Positions 36,460-48,929 of a stretch of DNA of 64,000 bases are shown in pieces. Position numbers and translations under genes: made by a program. Position 1 is the stretch's first letter. The number at the start of each line of letters is the position of its first letter. The notes below the pieces were generated by a model, which ran no database searches, was not told the origin of the DNA, and saw nothing but the letters and a program-made list of their open reading frames with translations. The stretch lies in the NCBI GenBank assembly GCA_013396915.1, contig VWZL01000360.1, forward strand, positions 318,284-382,283. The letters are read 5' to 3'. Origin of the DNA: Stercorarius parasiticus. Its lineage: Eukaryota > Chordata > Aves > Charadriiformes > Stercorariidae.

Positions 36460-37219
36460 CTGGAAAATTCCAACAGAAGAGACAATCAGTTTTATCATCT
36501 TTACCAAATAATGAATATAAGATATTTTTCAAGAAATACATTCAACATATAGTACATTAAAGTACAGTGCACAGGAAGTTAACATTTTCAGTAGTTCATA
36601 AAACCAGATGGGAACTGTTGGCAAGAGAGCATTGTCCATAACAATTTTTTTAAAATAGCTAAATTTGAAATAGAAACTTGAATAGAATGTGCAGTCACAT
36701 CCTTGGACCAGCAATCTGAACTCCACTCTTCTTTTACCTGTTCCGATTTCTTAGACATCCACATATTCAAAGCAAGGAAGTAAATTTCAGCTCAGGTTAC
36801 TTGAGTGTACTGTTTCAATGTACTTTAAAACCCTAACCTAATCTGCAGGTACACCAGTCATCCATGCTCTGTTTGTAGAACAAGAGATTTGCCTTATTGG
36901 CCCCACTGATTTCATTTCATCATGAAGGATGAGATTCAGAAAATTCAACAGGACTTTGCAATGTTGTCTGCCAATTCTAATCAGTTACAACCCTTCTCAT
37001 CCGATGTACTGTATTTTAAATACATGAAGTATTTAAAACTGAGTTAAGAATAAAAATGACAATAACGCAAACACTTGGAATCATAAAAATGTGCCCAATA
37101 CCAAGAACACATTGCAGGCAACAAATGGCCCCCAACAAATCCAACAAAAAAGCAAATAAAGAAGATTATTTGATATGATATATTAGTCCTAAACCCGCAC
37201 AAACCCAAGCGTTATTTAC
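36460..37219 (-). other. Intron 35
   Basis: A 760-bp intron between exons 36 and 35; nothing notable seen. Confidence 0.8.
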
Positions 37220-37306
37220 CTTTATTCTTCCCAATTCAAACTGGAAAACATTTGGGCTTGTAGCTTGAGCAAACACAGCAGGAAACAACTTGGTACTTGG
37301 TTCAAC
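37220..37306 (-). CDS. RYR2: RYR2 exon 35 (end of SPRY3)
   Basis: An 87-nt in-phase exon, 29 codons (window 511-539), acceptor ccttag, well-formed donor GTAAAT. It encodes VEPSTKLFPAVFAQATSPN followed by VFQFELGRIK. Because it is in phase at both ends, skipping it would keep the frame, although it lies inside a folded SPRY domain. Confidence 0.95.
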
Positions 37307-37582
37307 CTAAATCAAAGATGCACAAATATATAACCACTGAAGACAGCAAAACTCTATTATTTATTAACACCCCCACACACACAAATATCTGTATTGACAG
37401 TCAGTTAGTGCAAGCCTTTGAATAAAACCCCAGAAAATCCAAATAGGAGGGAAAAATCACTGTCATAAGAGCCACAATTACTTTTTCTTCCAATCTTGTA
37501 AAAAAGTTTCTAATAAGATGCAGTCTGATGATTTGGTTTTCCCTCTTCCCACTGGAAGACATCATCAAAAAAAAAATCTCAC

Positions 37583-37742
37583 CTGATAGTACGTGCCTAG
37601 TTCCTTGCCATTAGCTGTGAAGGTCAGCAGGCCACTGGCAGCATCAATCAAGCAACCAATCTCCAGACCATTATTATTACGTCCTTGTCCAGGGCTCATG
37701 CTCTCTCCTGCGCACACCATATAGCAGTTGCTGCGTTTTATA
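37583..37742 (-). CDS. RYR2: RYR2 exon 34 (SPRY3)
   Basis: A 160-nt exon, window codons 457-510, acceptor attcag, donor GTGAGA. It encodes [18 protein letters not shown], then [18 protein letters not shown] and [14 protein letters not shown]. These are the central SPRY3 strands. The intron to exon 35 is only 276 bp, one of the shortest here. Confidence 0.96.
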
Positions 37743-38427
37743 CTGAATGTCAAAAGACAAATTTATTTATGGATGGTGTGTAAATTTATGTAGTGGACTA
37801 AGAACAACTTTGTATGGCTGCAACCAACGGGGCCTTGTGGCTCAAAAAAGTGGACCCCACCATAACCAATGACAAAATTCAATGAAACCTAGACTTCATA
37901 ATTGAAAAAATAAAATCTGAAGATGACAAAATACAAACAAGTGCAAATCTTTTGTAAAATTCCAAGAGACAAAACTGACTTTGCAAATTAACATTTTAAA
38001 TCATTTAATGTTAAGCATAACAGAAAATTTCTGGCATGGATCACAGCTGAAATGCTGAGAGGAGCTTCTGTTGTACTAATTTTGACCTGTTTGAAACCAA
38101 AAAGTTCCAAAAATACTACAAGGTATCTTGCTCTCTTTTGTACCAGTTCAGAAGTCAGTATTTACAGGATCATGGTCTGAAGCTACATAGAAAAGCAGTG
38201 CTATTTTAATTTTGAGTGCCTATTGATTTGATTAGATCATTACTCCATTGTTTCTTCATAAGCAAGAGGCGAAAACAGGTAAAGTTACACTTTTACCTCT
38301 TACTTTGTTGTTTGTTTGTTTTAACATTAACCCAATTACATTAAATGGGGTGGATTTACAGTTTATAAATTGTTAGTTGCTTTTATGGGTATAAACTATG
38401 TATCTTTTTAATAAAATTGTAACCAAC
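37743..38427 (-). other. Intron 33
   Basis: A 685-bp intron between exons 34 and 33; nothing notable seen. Confidence 0.8.
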
Positions 38428-38588
38428 CTCTCATGAACTTTCCCTTTTTCATCTCCCAATGTAACTGTAACAGTACGCACTCTGTCCAAGTCAAAGCTTG
38501 TGTCATACTGGTGAAAGTCAGATGTAATCCAGCCCACCCAGACATTAGCAGGTTCTTGACCCGGAAATATTCTCACTGAATAATAGTA
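38428..38588 (-). CDS. RYR2: RYR2 exon 33 (SPRY3)
   Basis: A 161-nt exon, window codons 404-457, acceptor tgacag, donor GTTGGT. It encodes [20 protein letters not shown], then the [20 protein letters not shown] strand and VHE. The VWVGW and VTVTLGDE pattern is the standard SPRY beta-strand signature. Exon 34 follows through a split Ser codon (AG|T). Confidence 0.96.
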
Positions 38589-39435
38589 CTGTCAATAAAA
38601 AAATAATGTCAATAAATGTTAGTATTTGGTTTTCTGTGTATCAGTTTGATTCAAAATTAATTAGTTGCTCTAAAATCTGAAAACTTGTCATCTGTTCAAA
38701 AGTAGCATAGGCTTGTTCAAGTGCGATTCATAAGCAAAGCAACAAAAGACTATAAATATAAATCAAAATGCAGCCAACAAAATACGTATGTTAAAACAAG
38801 AAATGGAACAGATTAAAGATGAGGCTTATATGCCTGTATTGTAGGCTTCTGCATCACAGCATTGTAGGCTATTTTTGTACCGTAGCTACAATTTTTATAC
38901 TGTAGGTGACTCAGTTTCTACTATCTAGTATTTTTTAGAAAGAGGAGAATACATCCAAGAGAGAAGTATTTTTCCCTTTGAACAATGAAGATTGAGTGCT
39001 TATGGAGCTGATCTTGTCACAGAAAGATGCACAAAACCTACACAAAACTTTCACTGGGAATTCCATGAAATAAATGCTGAGTAAAATCAGTACAGATATT
39101 TTCCAATGGTCCTGAACATTGACCTATTAGTTTAATGCACTTTCCCATTTGTTCCATTATTCTACAACTATATATTCTTCCTCTTTTATGTTTGGTGTTA
39201 TTGATAGTAGTTTCAAAAATGTATTCAATTAATTTATGGCTTTCCTTGTAGAAATTGGTTTAGATTGACAATTCAAAACAAAAGGAACATAGTGGTCTCA
39301 ACTTCAGTAGTACAAGACAGACATTTTGGCTGAAAATTAGGTTCTGAAACTCTTACAAGCAAAAACATGTGGTTATTAAAAAAAAAAAAAAAAGAAAATG
39401 CAAACAGCGGAAATAACAATCCTATGTTACGATAC
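38589..39435 (-). other. Intron 32
   Basis: An 847-bp intron between exons 33 and 32. An A15 run near 39377 is the only low-complexity tract. Confidence 0.8.
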
Positions 39436-39550
39436 CGTAGAAGTTTGCATCAAATAATCATAGTCATCCCTATCATCGGCCAGCACATCCTCAGTAAGCC
39501 GTGCAGAGTGACTTGTGCTATAATCTGGCTTTGTCCTCCTGAGCATAAAT
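39436..39550 (-). CDS. RYR2: RYR2 exon 32 (SPRY3 insert)
   Basis: A 115-nt exon, window codons 365-403, acceptor ttacag, donor GTATCG. The first base completes an Arg codon split as AG|A from exon 31. It encodes FMLRRTKPDYSTSHSARLTE, then DVLADDRDDYDYLMQTST. It continues the flexible, charged insert of SPRY3 and returns to the fold at the exon end. Confidence 0.95.
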
Positions 39551-40645
39551 CTGTAATAAAATAAGTAAAACCAAAATCTCTATGAAAAGCTCAATATAGC
39601 AATATATATACACAAAGGAATTTTAGATTGATACATTATCCCTAAATACACTTTATTTATTATGCTAGCAGTAAATGCATAGTATTTATTAGATTATTAA
39701 TACATAACACTAGTAAGTTTATTACTTCCATGTAGATTAAGACAAAATAAATTCTTCAGAAAAGAGAAAGAGACAGGCTCATTTTTAAAAGCACTTAAAT
39801 AAATTCTGCGCTTAAACTATTCAAAAGTTACTTGGAAACTAAACTCACACAACTTAAAAAATTATCAGGCTGTTAAACACCTATGTCACTTTGGAAGAAT
39901 GTGGAACCTGAAATTACCTTCACGCATTTAAAAATACTATCCATATGCCCCGATTTATTCTGCAATTGAAATATTTAACAAACCAAGTTTGGTAAAGAAG
40001 AGCAGAAAATGGATGGAAAGCTGCAGTAGTATTGCCTGGGTAATGGCCCAGTGTTCACATCTCCATAGCATCATCAAGTTAGATGTTCTGCTCCTGATTC
40101 CATAAGAAAAATTAGGGAGAATGAACATGTCAACTAGAGAATATTCTTATGATTGCTTCATTCATTGAGTGAGGTATGATGCTAACGTACATTTCTAGAT
40201 AAAGATTATCTAACACCTTCAGCTTTTTGGAAGCCATGTGAAAAAAGTTCCATGTCACTTTGAAGACCTCCTAGTTCTATCAGAATGGACTCCCATGGTT
40301 TTAGAGTGCATTTCACATGATGATCACAAAAGCCTACACAGTAACCCAAATGATAGGTTTCTAATAGCTTGAAAAATGCTTTCAGTTTTCTGCTTAATTT
40401 TAATTAATTATGTCATAAGTGATGATGTAATTTAATCACATGAAAGCTAATTGTCCCACCTACTATGTTATATCCAAATTTAGGGCAGAATTAGGGAAAA
40501 AAATCTCTGCATACCTGATTGTCATTTTCTTCTACTATTCAAGAAACAGGAAAAAAAAAGAATCAAAGAAAAAAAAAAAGAAGAAAAAAAAAAAGAAGAA
40601 AAAAGAAAAGAAAAAAAAAAAAAGTAAGCCAAATGTGCTACTAAC
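39551..40645 (-). other. Intron 31
   Basis: A 1.1-kb intron between exons 32 and 31 with a long purine tract (40565-40624) close to the exon 31 donor. Confidence 0.8.
40565..40624. repeat. 60-nt purine tract (pyrimidine tract in the transcript)
   Basis: Pure A/G stretch on the plus strand, mostly A with AAG interruptions. In the RYR2 transcript it is a U-rich tract starting 22 nt after the exon 31 donor (GTTAGT). U-rich sequence near a weak 5' splice site is the kind of site bound by TIA1-type proteins; that role is inference. Confidence 0.85.
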
Positions 40646-40998
40646 CTTTGTTTAAGACGTGAAGGCTTTTCTTGAACGTAATCTTTATGGTTGTTTAATT
40701 CTGGTTTTGTGGCATCTTTTTCTCTTTCTGTCCGGTCAGGAACTAGATGACCATGAGCAGTTTTCATTAGAACCTCAAAATCAGAATCAGCATCATAATC
40801 CTCCAAGTCATTCTTGGGGCCAAAAAGACCAGAGCCTGGTAATCCTCCTGCAGCTGATCTGGAGAACACCTCAGCACATTCAATGGGCATGCTTAATCGA
40901 AAAAACATGACATCTGTTTTACTGTTCTGTGAACCGAAGGACTTCTGTGTGACCTTCAGGCAGGGGCAGCTGTCTATGGTGCCATCAATTCTCATCAC
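40646..40998 (-). CDS. RYR2: RYR2 exon 31 (SPRY3 with divergent region 2)
   Basis: A 353-nt exon, window codons 248-365, acceptor gatag and donor GTTAGT. It encodes VMRIDGTIDS, a conserved MFFRLSMPIECAEVF strand, then GLFGPKNDLEDYDADSDFEV and a charged stretch ending in EKPSRLKQ. The acidic and basic stretches fall in what is called divergent region 2, where the three RyR isoforms differ most. The intron just after the donor carries a 60-nt pyrimidine tract on the transcript strand. The reading frame stays open into the intron there, but the exon border is clear from homology and phase. Confidence 0.95.
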
Positions 40999-41905
40999 CT
41001 ATCAAATGTAAAGATGTTGTTTTGAAGCTGATGCTTTTTCACCCCTTATAAATATTCAATTTATATTTCTAGAATAATCATCCATGATTTGCAAAACTTG
41101 CAACAGTATGCTGTCAATGGTCAAATGTATTGTAATCATGTGCTGCCATTTTAACAGGAAATAATAACTGTAAGGACTGGAGGTTTTATTGTTCCATTGT
41201 TAAATAAAAAAAAAACCACTCACAAAGGAATGACCTTTTTCATCATAACTCTTTGCAACACAAATCCAACCCCGCCCAAAACAAAACAAATCAACTAATA
41301 TAAATTATACATGAACATATGCAAGAACACAAATTATTTCTTAAATACCACAGTGTTATACACATCAGCTGAAAAAGAGTTCTTATTTCATCAATTTCAG
41401 AACAATTTCATGGTAGACTCACAATGCATGAAATCATTTCCATCAAGATGCACAACTGATTGGGACATAAGTGTTGACACAATTGGCTAATAAATATTTA
41501 TTAAAACGAAAACCAATTAGTTATGGAAAAATCACTTCACAAAGTGTGTGCACCAGAACACATGGTATCTGTTATGCAGAAATGCCCAGTTTCTGGAAGT
41601 TGTTTACAAACATAGCTCTCACTGCACAAGGAGCTCTTAGGGAGGACATCTTGTCGAATTTGTCTCTGAGCATCTCATGTTTACACACATGATAATTTTC
41701 ACAGATAAAGAAATACTATCAATCAAATAATTACATTACTTGCAACTCCACTGAATGTAAGAAATTTGTAATAGGTACAAGGTTCATCCAGAACTGGCTC
41801 AACATATCACATTAAAAATCTTGTCTAGAGGTGCAAAAGTAGAAACTAATTCAGACATATTCATAGATAGAAGTGTCTAGAAACATTTTATATAGGATCA
41901 CAAAC
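40999..41905 (-). other. Intron 30
   Basis: A 907-bp intron between exons 31 and 30; nothing notable seen. Confidence 0.8.
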
Positions 41906-42114
41906 CTCAATATGTTCATGATTTTGTGGCACTGGTAGAAACTGAGGGAGCCTTTTACTCAGCCAAATGGTGATATCTCTGTTTGTATTAACAGCAAAGG
42001 GTTCATACCCTTCCTGTAAGCCACAGATAGTGAAATATTTTAGAGTGCTGACATCTTTTCCAAAGTTCATTCTTCCCACTTGAGATGGGCCCAGGCTGCA
42101 CACAGGTAGAAATC
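41906..42114 (-). CDS. RYR2: RYR2 exon 30 (SPRY2 to SPRY3)
   Basis: A 209-nt exon, window codons 178-247, acceptor tttaag, donor GTTTGT (T at +3, a weaker U1 match). It encodes [20 protein letters not shown], then [18 protein letters not shown] and a [14 protein letters not shown] tail. This closes SPRY2 and starts the linker into SPRY3. Confidence 0.96.
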
Positions 42115-45100
42115 CTTAAAACAAGATGAAAGAACATGTAGGTTGTACATCATGAACATCAAAGAACCATAACTCTTCCATAACCCAATTAAGAATCACT
42201 TGGAAAAAAGTTTAAAACATAATGCAAAAACCAAATAGTATAAATGCAAGCAGTTGTCAATAGCACATCACCTCTTGCACATCACCAAATACTGTATCTC
42301 AAATATCATTCCGAAAAAAAAAAGCTCTCTAATAGACACGGATCTCTTCATGCAACACTCAGTTTACTTCACAGAAATCTAAGAGTACCTCAAGGAGTCT
42401 GACAACCAGGTCTTGGTTAGTCTCTCTGCTAAGCTGGCAGAGTGTTGCCAATTTCACTCCCAGTCTTACTGGTTTTGATATTCTTCCTAAAATTCCATTA
42501 GTGATGGTATTTTGAGAGAACCTCAAAAATTATTTTAAAAGTAATATAGTGCTTGTCCGTGCAGCTATAGTGGTGAAAAAAATTATAAATATGCACCAAG
42601 TGCATGCTGTAGATTTAAAAAATATTAAAATCAATTAATTTTTAAAAATTCATAACACTTTGCGGCTCTGGATAATGAGAACTAACAGTAGGATACTGTA
42701 GCTTCATGAAACTTGCAGTAGTTTGGTTTTGGGATGGGTTTTTTGATTTTACTTTCTAATCAGCTTCACGCTTGTATGCATCTGCTCTCTTACTGTTTCA
42801 CTAGCACAGGGAACTCACTTGTGACTCCTTTGCACTTTTTAAAAAACCATTTGTTTGGGTTTTTTTTTTTCCTCAGGTTCAGCATCACAGTCTAAACACC
42901 TAAACAAATCTCTTATTTCTTCTGTTCCTTTTCATCCTGATTTTGAATTTCCACAGCTATAAACCACTCTTTAGATTCATTTGATCCATCTACTAACAAA
43001 ATCCTTTCTTCTGTATCAAGAAACATGAAGCTCTGTTTAATCATTCTGGTTCAAGTGAATGTACCAGGTATTGAAGGGTATAAGGACAAAATACAACTAG
43101 TTCCTCACTTTTCTTGAGGCTGCCCAGATTAAACAAACAAACAAAAAAAAGAAACCAAACAAAAAAAAGGGCAGAATATCTGTTCATGGTATACTCTTTA
43201 GAGACAAAAGCAAACTCCAGAGCACTATCTATAGGAATGACTGCCCAACAGATAAAAGATCAGCCTTCAGTACCACCTTTTGAAGATTTTATTATAAATA
43301 CATGAGATTGATTATCATGTGTATGTGTATTAGGCACGATAAATTTAAGGGCATACACTATTAGTTGTAAATTCAACTCCAGATTTTTATCTTCATAGCA
43401 AGGCTCTGAAATCACAAGGCATCAGCTTTTCATGTTGCCTAAATCATTTATGTTATCTGACTTATGTCCATTCTGCTAGTGTAAACGCAATAACAGGCAG
43501 TAGTAAAGAGTATTTTCCAGCACTAAATGAAACAAAATTGTATTATACAACACATAACTAGGAAAGTTCTATTTGCATATATGGAATACAAATTAACTTT
43601 CAGTACTCTTCTCTAAATGGGTATCCAGCCATTTTAGATGTGATACTCCACAAATCCTGTGTAGTCCTTGCATGCTGGAGTTGCATAAAAAGATAATTTA
43701 CCCATGACCTGACTCTTAATCTCCAGGTGCGTAACTGAGCTATGAAGTAAAACTTTTATTTTACTGTAGGAAACAGCAAATCAAGTAGAAAGACTTTAAC
43801 ACTACCTCAAGAAAAGTAACTCTCTAGCATTGTCTGTCACATGTGGCAAAATCTTTTTATAATGTTGCCTGCTTTCAAGAATATAAGATGAACCTCCTGA
43901 GCCAATTTGTCAAACACTCAATACAAACAGCTCATGCTTACAGAGATCATGAGTTGACAAAACAAAATTTAGTTTGCACAGTGTACTTGTGCATATCTAC
44001 AGTATGAAATTTCTCTTACACGAACGTATATAATATGCAATTATGTTTAACAATTTTACACTGAGATGGTATCTTACCTAAGGCGCAGCACATGAGCCTT
44101 ATTAAAGCTGGCAGAGCGCCATATTCCCTTTTCACTGGTCCTAAGTATATTAAAACTACAGGACTACAGTCAGACTGCATCCTTCAAAGCAGGACACTGG
44201 GGTCTGACCAGAAATTCTACCTTTTTTCTAAAGCGAAAGGACTCTTTCTGCAGAAGCACATGGCATGCACATGATTCACTGATAGAAGTGACCTGCAGAA
44301 AGGCCTCAATGCTCACAAGCAAGAGCCATTAACAAAACAAAACTAAAGCCAGCCTACAAAAAAAATGAAAGCTCTATAAAAGTCATATTTAATGTGGGTA
44401 TTTCATAAGTGTGTTTGTATATACACACACATACACATAGATGTCCTCCCCTCCAATGAACTGTATAGGAAATACACCTATTATTGATGCAAGTTATTAA
44501 ATCTGAGTTCAATCAGCACATTCCTTTGAAAGCAGAATAGGAGAGCTTATTTCAAAGGCAAGCTCTTTTCTATAAACACAACACTACAGGAACTTTATGT
44601 GAATTAAAAGAATATTGTGAAAAATGTGAGAGGCTTGACACCGACATTAAGTCTTTGACATGGTTACCAAGGCCCTCAGGTTGCATGTCAAACTAGGAAC
44701 TACATCAGCAGTTTCAGACTCCATAGAGATCTCTTTAAATCTGAACGTGCAGCTAGAAACAAGTACCACAAAAACTACACCACTGTGATTTCATTAACTT
44801 TGAAATCAAAATAAGTCATCAAACAGGTGACCCTCAGAACTTCATGGAATTCCCATTTCTCTCAGAATCCCTCACTCCTCAATGGAATTATTCCATTGAA
44901 TAACTGGAAAAACCATTATAATTTAACAGCACCAGGATGATTTAACGCTTATGCCACTAACAGAAGACCAATTCATGCTTCCCTCCTTCTTATTATGTTA
45001 GCACAGTATCTAAGGAAATCTGACGGCAGTAAAGTAACAGGCATGAGTCTAGAAAATCGGTGGCAATTATCTCATTTTAAATGAAATCAAATTATTTCTA

Positions 45101-46268
45101 ATTCGTATGGTGTGACAGAAGGGAAAAAAAATTTCTTCTCCTAATGCACTCCTGAAAGTATAATATTCTGAAACCCAGATGAAAGTAAAGCGGTTAAAAT
45201 TCAAGCAGGGAACTGCCCAATTAATAAGATTCAAATTGCCCTGGGAATAGGGATCAGTAATCCCAAAGTATCATTTGCAACTTCTACTGTTCAAAAAATT
45301 TAACTTTATCTCTCAGACACAGATGTATTATTTAACACATGTATAATAAATATGACAGAATATATGTACCTACAACAAATGAAAGGGAAGGATTAAAGCT
45401 TGAAATATGTTTTTTTTACATTACCACCATTTAGAAACTTTCAGCCGTTATCTACATTAATGTAATTTCTTACCCTTTTACGTACCTATTTGCACACAAG
45501 TATGTAATTAAATTTACAAACAAAAATACTTTTGTGGTATAGAATCCATCTGGGACCTGATACAACCTCACAATCTTCGCCATCTTTTGCAATTCCATAA
45601 GCTTCAGCTTCATGATAAACTAAAAACTGCTTGTAGACTCTGAAAGTTGCACTAAGAACACTATAACAATAGGCAAAAAACTCAATCTCCTGGTTTAGAA
45701 TTCAGTGAAAAATTCTGGAGGCTAACTTCGTAACAGATGGCTTTATCCTGGATCAGGTGTCATTTCACCTCCTAGAGCTAAAACAAAACCTTGAAGCTGA
45801 CAAACTCCCTGCCATATGTTCTCACTAATTTGACAGAAATTTCATAGTATTTCAGTACTTGATCTAGACAAAATTTGATGTCCCTGCCCATGGCAAGGGG
45901 GTTGGACTAGATGATCTTCAAAGGTCCCTTCCAACCCAAACCATGCTATGATTCATTCTATGATTTTGTTACAACATTCGGTGACCTGCTGCAGTGTGGA
46001 TGAAATGTTAGAGGTCACAGATTTGAAACCCCAGACACTTCCCTGAGAAATAGTCAAAAGGTCTGATCACAAAAGATGGCTGCAAACTTCACCACAGTAA
46101 AAGGCCTTGTCTCATCCTCACGCCCAGGACACCTCCAAAGGCTTGATACTAATCAAATAGAGAAAAGGACAAGGGGTAGTTTCCTGGGGGGGACCGCATT
46201 AAAGGGAAGCTGGAGCAAAAGTTGGGCAACAACAGCAAGTTAACAGCACAATGTATTACAGTACTTAC
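42115..46268 (-). other. Intron 29
   Basis: A 4.15-kb intron between exons 30 and 29. It holds one CR1 3' end (45877-45967); the rest is unrecognised. Confidence 0.8.
45877..45967 (+). mobile_element. CR1 LINE 3' end
   Basis: Sense CR1 tail: GGGGTTGGACTAGATGATCT, AAGGTCCCTTCCAACCCAAA and a terminal ATTCATTCTATGATT repeat. Severely 5'-truncated, about 90 bp. The octamer-type tail is typical of avian CR1. Confidence 0.93.
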
Positions 46269-46443
46269 CATCACCAACCTCAAAGTCTTTGAATGCAAGT
46301 TCTGAACCTGAGTCATCAAGCAGGATTTCACCATTTAAGGTGAACATCATAGTGTGCTCATTCATGTCAACCATACATCCAACAACATCTCCTGCCAACC
46401 AAGAGCGGCCAAAATGCTCATTACCTTGATGCCACCGCTGTGC
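46269..46443 (-). CDS. RYR2: RYR2 exon 29 (SPRY2)
   Basis: A 175-nt exon, window codons 120-178, phase 0 at its start and ending in a split Gly codon (GAT G) before donor GTAAGT. It encodes [15 protein letters not shown], then the [10 protein letters not shown] and TMMFTLNGE strands typical of SPRY domains, and ends in FEVGDG. Sequence is nearly identical to mammalian RYR2, as expected for the SPRY2 core. Confidence 0.96.
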
Positions 46444-48387
46444 CTGAAAAGGATTTTAAAGAATTTCAAAGAGTAATAGTGACAACGTATGTGTTCCTCT
46501 CTCAGTGGTACAACTAATAATTAGCCCCCCTCAATTAAGATGGCACTAAAATTAACACTTTCACAGGATATGATTCCAAAACAATGCCTGTTAGTACTCC
46601 AAGTTGACTTTGAAAATGGAAATCCAACAATTAACTTCCTGAAAGCACCTCTCACATCAGTACTGTAAAATGTTGCTAATTGAGCTGACAGGGAAAATTG
46701 CTATTTCAACTTTATAGTAACTAGTAAGAGCATGGCTTATTTTTCTGCAGAAGCCCCATTAAAGATTTGTAATGAAATAATATGCTATCAATTACAATGT
46801 TAAATAGCTGCTTCACAAACTTTTTTTTAAGCAATTGCTTTTATTTAATCTAGGAGCCTATAAATTCATTGCTTCCAAACAAGCCTTATTGTATCCTTAA
46901 GTATGTTTCTAAAAATGTTGTGTAAAAAATAGACTTCCTGTCATACCAGATTTTGGAAGGAACAGAATTGTCTGTGGATGGGACAAGCACTCTGAGCTTC
47001 TGACAGATTTCAGAGTAGCTGAAGGCATGGTTAATGATTCATATGACTGACTTCCAAGTCAAAGACTGCAAAGGCTTTGGATGGCATCTTGGATTGGTAT
47101 TCAAATAAATTTACATCTACTAAGAACTACTATAACACACATAAAACAAAGCAGTGTTAATTACAAATAGGTTCCTCATTCGTATATTGCATCAAAAGTA
47201 GATTTTTATCCCCTGTATCCATCCTGAAAATCCTACAAAACAAATGAGCCTTTCTGTGTATCCTGAAGGTCAAAAGCTTTTCTCCAATCAAGGGGAGAAC
47301 CCACCAAAATCAAAGACAACGAAATAGCTTTGTGGATTGAGATTTAAAGGTCAAAACCTAAGATTCAGAAGGTAAACTACTGCAAAGCTATTCTAGTAAA
47401 GACACAGGACCTGAACAGTTTACTTAAGCCAATTAGATATTTTACACAAATAACTTTTCAGTTCCCTTTTTAAGGTATATTCTCATGTAACACAAGACTG
47501 TGAAAAACATTAAATTCCAACAATATGAATAAACTGCAGCTTAAGAGCTTGATCTGACCAGGAACAGCCAGGAATACTGCTGATTTCTGTTACATATTGT
47601 AATAGTAATAAAGGAAATTAATTCCAATATCAGATACAAGAAGCATTTTGACACAAGTCACCAGTAGCCTTAGTAGCAATTATGGTTTGGATAGCTGTTG
47701 CACGTGCCTTCATACTGAAATAAAAAGCTTTGATGAGTCATTTAATATATTCTGATGAAAATCTGTAGCATATAAAATAATTTGTTTCCCTATATATTTT
47801 TTTTACTACAAGATTTCAATCTGTCATTGTCTCATGCAGAGTTAAATTTGAGTAAAAATTACTGGTTCTGTCACACTTAATTTACTCTAAACCGTAAGGA
47901 TTTCCATGAAAACCTAGGTACACTCTTTGCAACTTCTACATTCCTATGAAAAACCTGTATCAAAGTTTGCCTCCAACACTGCTAATAGTCTTAATCATAT
48001 TTATTCCCTAATGGTAATTCTTATAAAGAGGACAACAGAGTAAAAATTTAAAGAAATTATTCATAGTTAATATTAGCTCTGCCATTATTTTGTATTTTAG
48101 TGAGTCACTTAGATTTTTCAATGCCTTATATATACTGTACAAATACTGTGAAGCTGTGGAAAAAAAAAAAAAAGAAAGAAAAAGAAATGCCAAACCCTGC
48201 TAATTAATTTTTCAGGTGACATTGATCTTCCTTATTCCACCTAGGCCCTCAAAGAGAGAGAGAAATAATTTCATAAAACACAAATGAAAGAAGAGAAGGC
48301 AATTAAGTTCAGGCAATGACACATGGAATAAGACGCAAAAATCAGTTTTGCAATCACTCCTATTATTAAAGATAGACATATACAAAC
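46444..48387 (-). other. Intron 28
   Basis: A 1.94-kb intron between exons 29 and 28; no recognised repeat or gene. Confidence 0.8.
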
Positions 48388-48596
48388 CTTAAAGCCATCA
48401 AAAACAAAAGCTTCTTCATCCGAGCCAAGTTCCTGATCTGGCAGACAACCTGGCCTCGTCCAGCCAACTCTCATGTCTCCCGCAGTAACTGCCTCAAACT
48501 CAAAGTACCACTTCCCAGCCTTCACTGCATAAGTCTTTTCTGTGCGGAAGATCCTGAATTTTTCCATTATCCCACTGCACACATCCAGCTTCATTG
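48388..48596 (-). CDS. RYR2: RYR2 exon 28 (start of SPRY2)
   Basis: A 209-nt exon, window codons 50-119, with acceptor ttacag and a GTTTGT donor. It encodes the start of the SPRY2 domain: the [20 protein letters not shown] strand, then [12 protein letters not shown] and [16 protein letters not shown]2 is a beta-sandwich protein-interaction module of the cytoplasmic shell. The residue in FVF aligns with human A1136, for which A1136V is a reported human variant; here valine is the reference residue. Confidence 0.96.
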
Positions 48597-48929
48597 CTGT
48601 AAAGTTTAAAAAATAAAAAAAAGTAAAGAAAAAAACCCAGTGTCACAAGTACTGTATTCAACTACTGATAAATGAAGGCAGTGAAAACATAAGGCAAAGG
48701 AATCCCTTTGAGCATCGGCCTGCAAAGAAGAAAGTGCCTGCAGAACAAACTCATGGGGAAAGCACCCTTGCCTATTCTGGGAATTCAGCACGCTTGAGCA
48801 CCTCTCTGAAATGACGCTATAGTAATTCATCCAGCTCGGAGGAAAAAAAAAAAAAAGAACTCAGAAGTCTGAGTGCAGTTACAGGGCTACAGTCCTCATT
48901 GGGATGACAAACATGGTGGAATAACTCAC

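Noticed and set aside
40522..40645. Longer exon 31 reading into the intron
   Set aside because: The open frame continues only through the pyrimidine tract; homology and phase to exon 32 require the donor at 40645.
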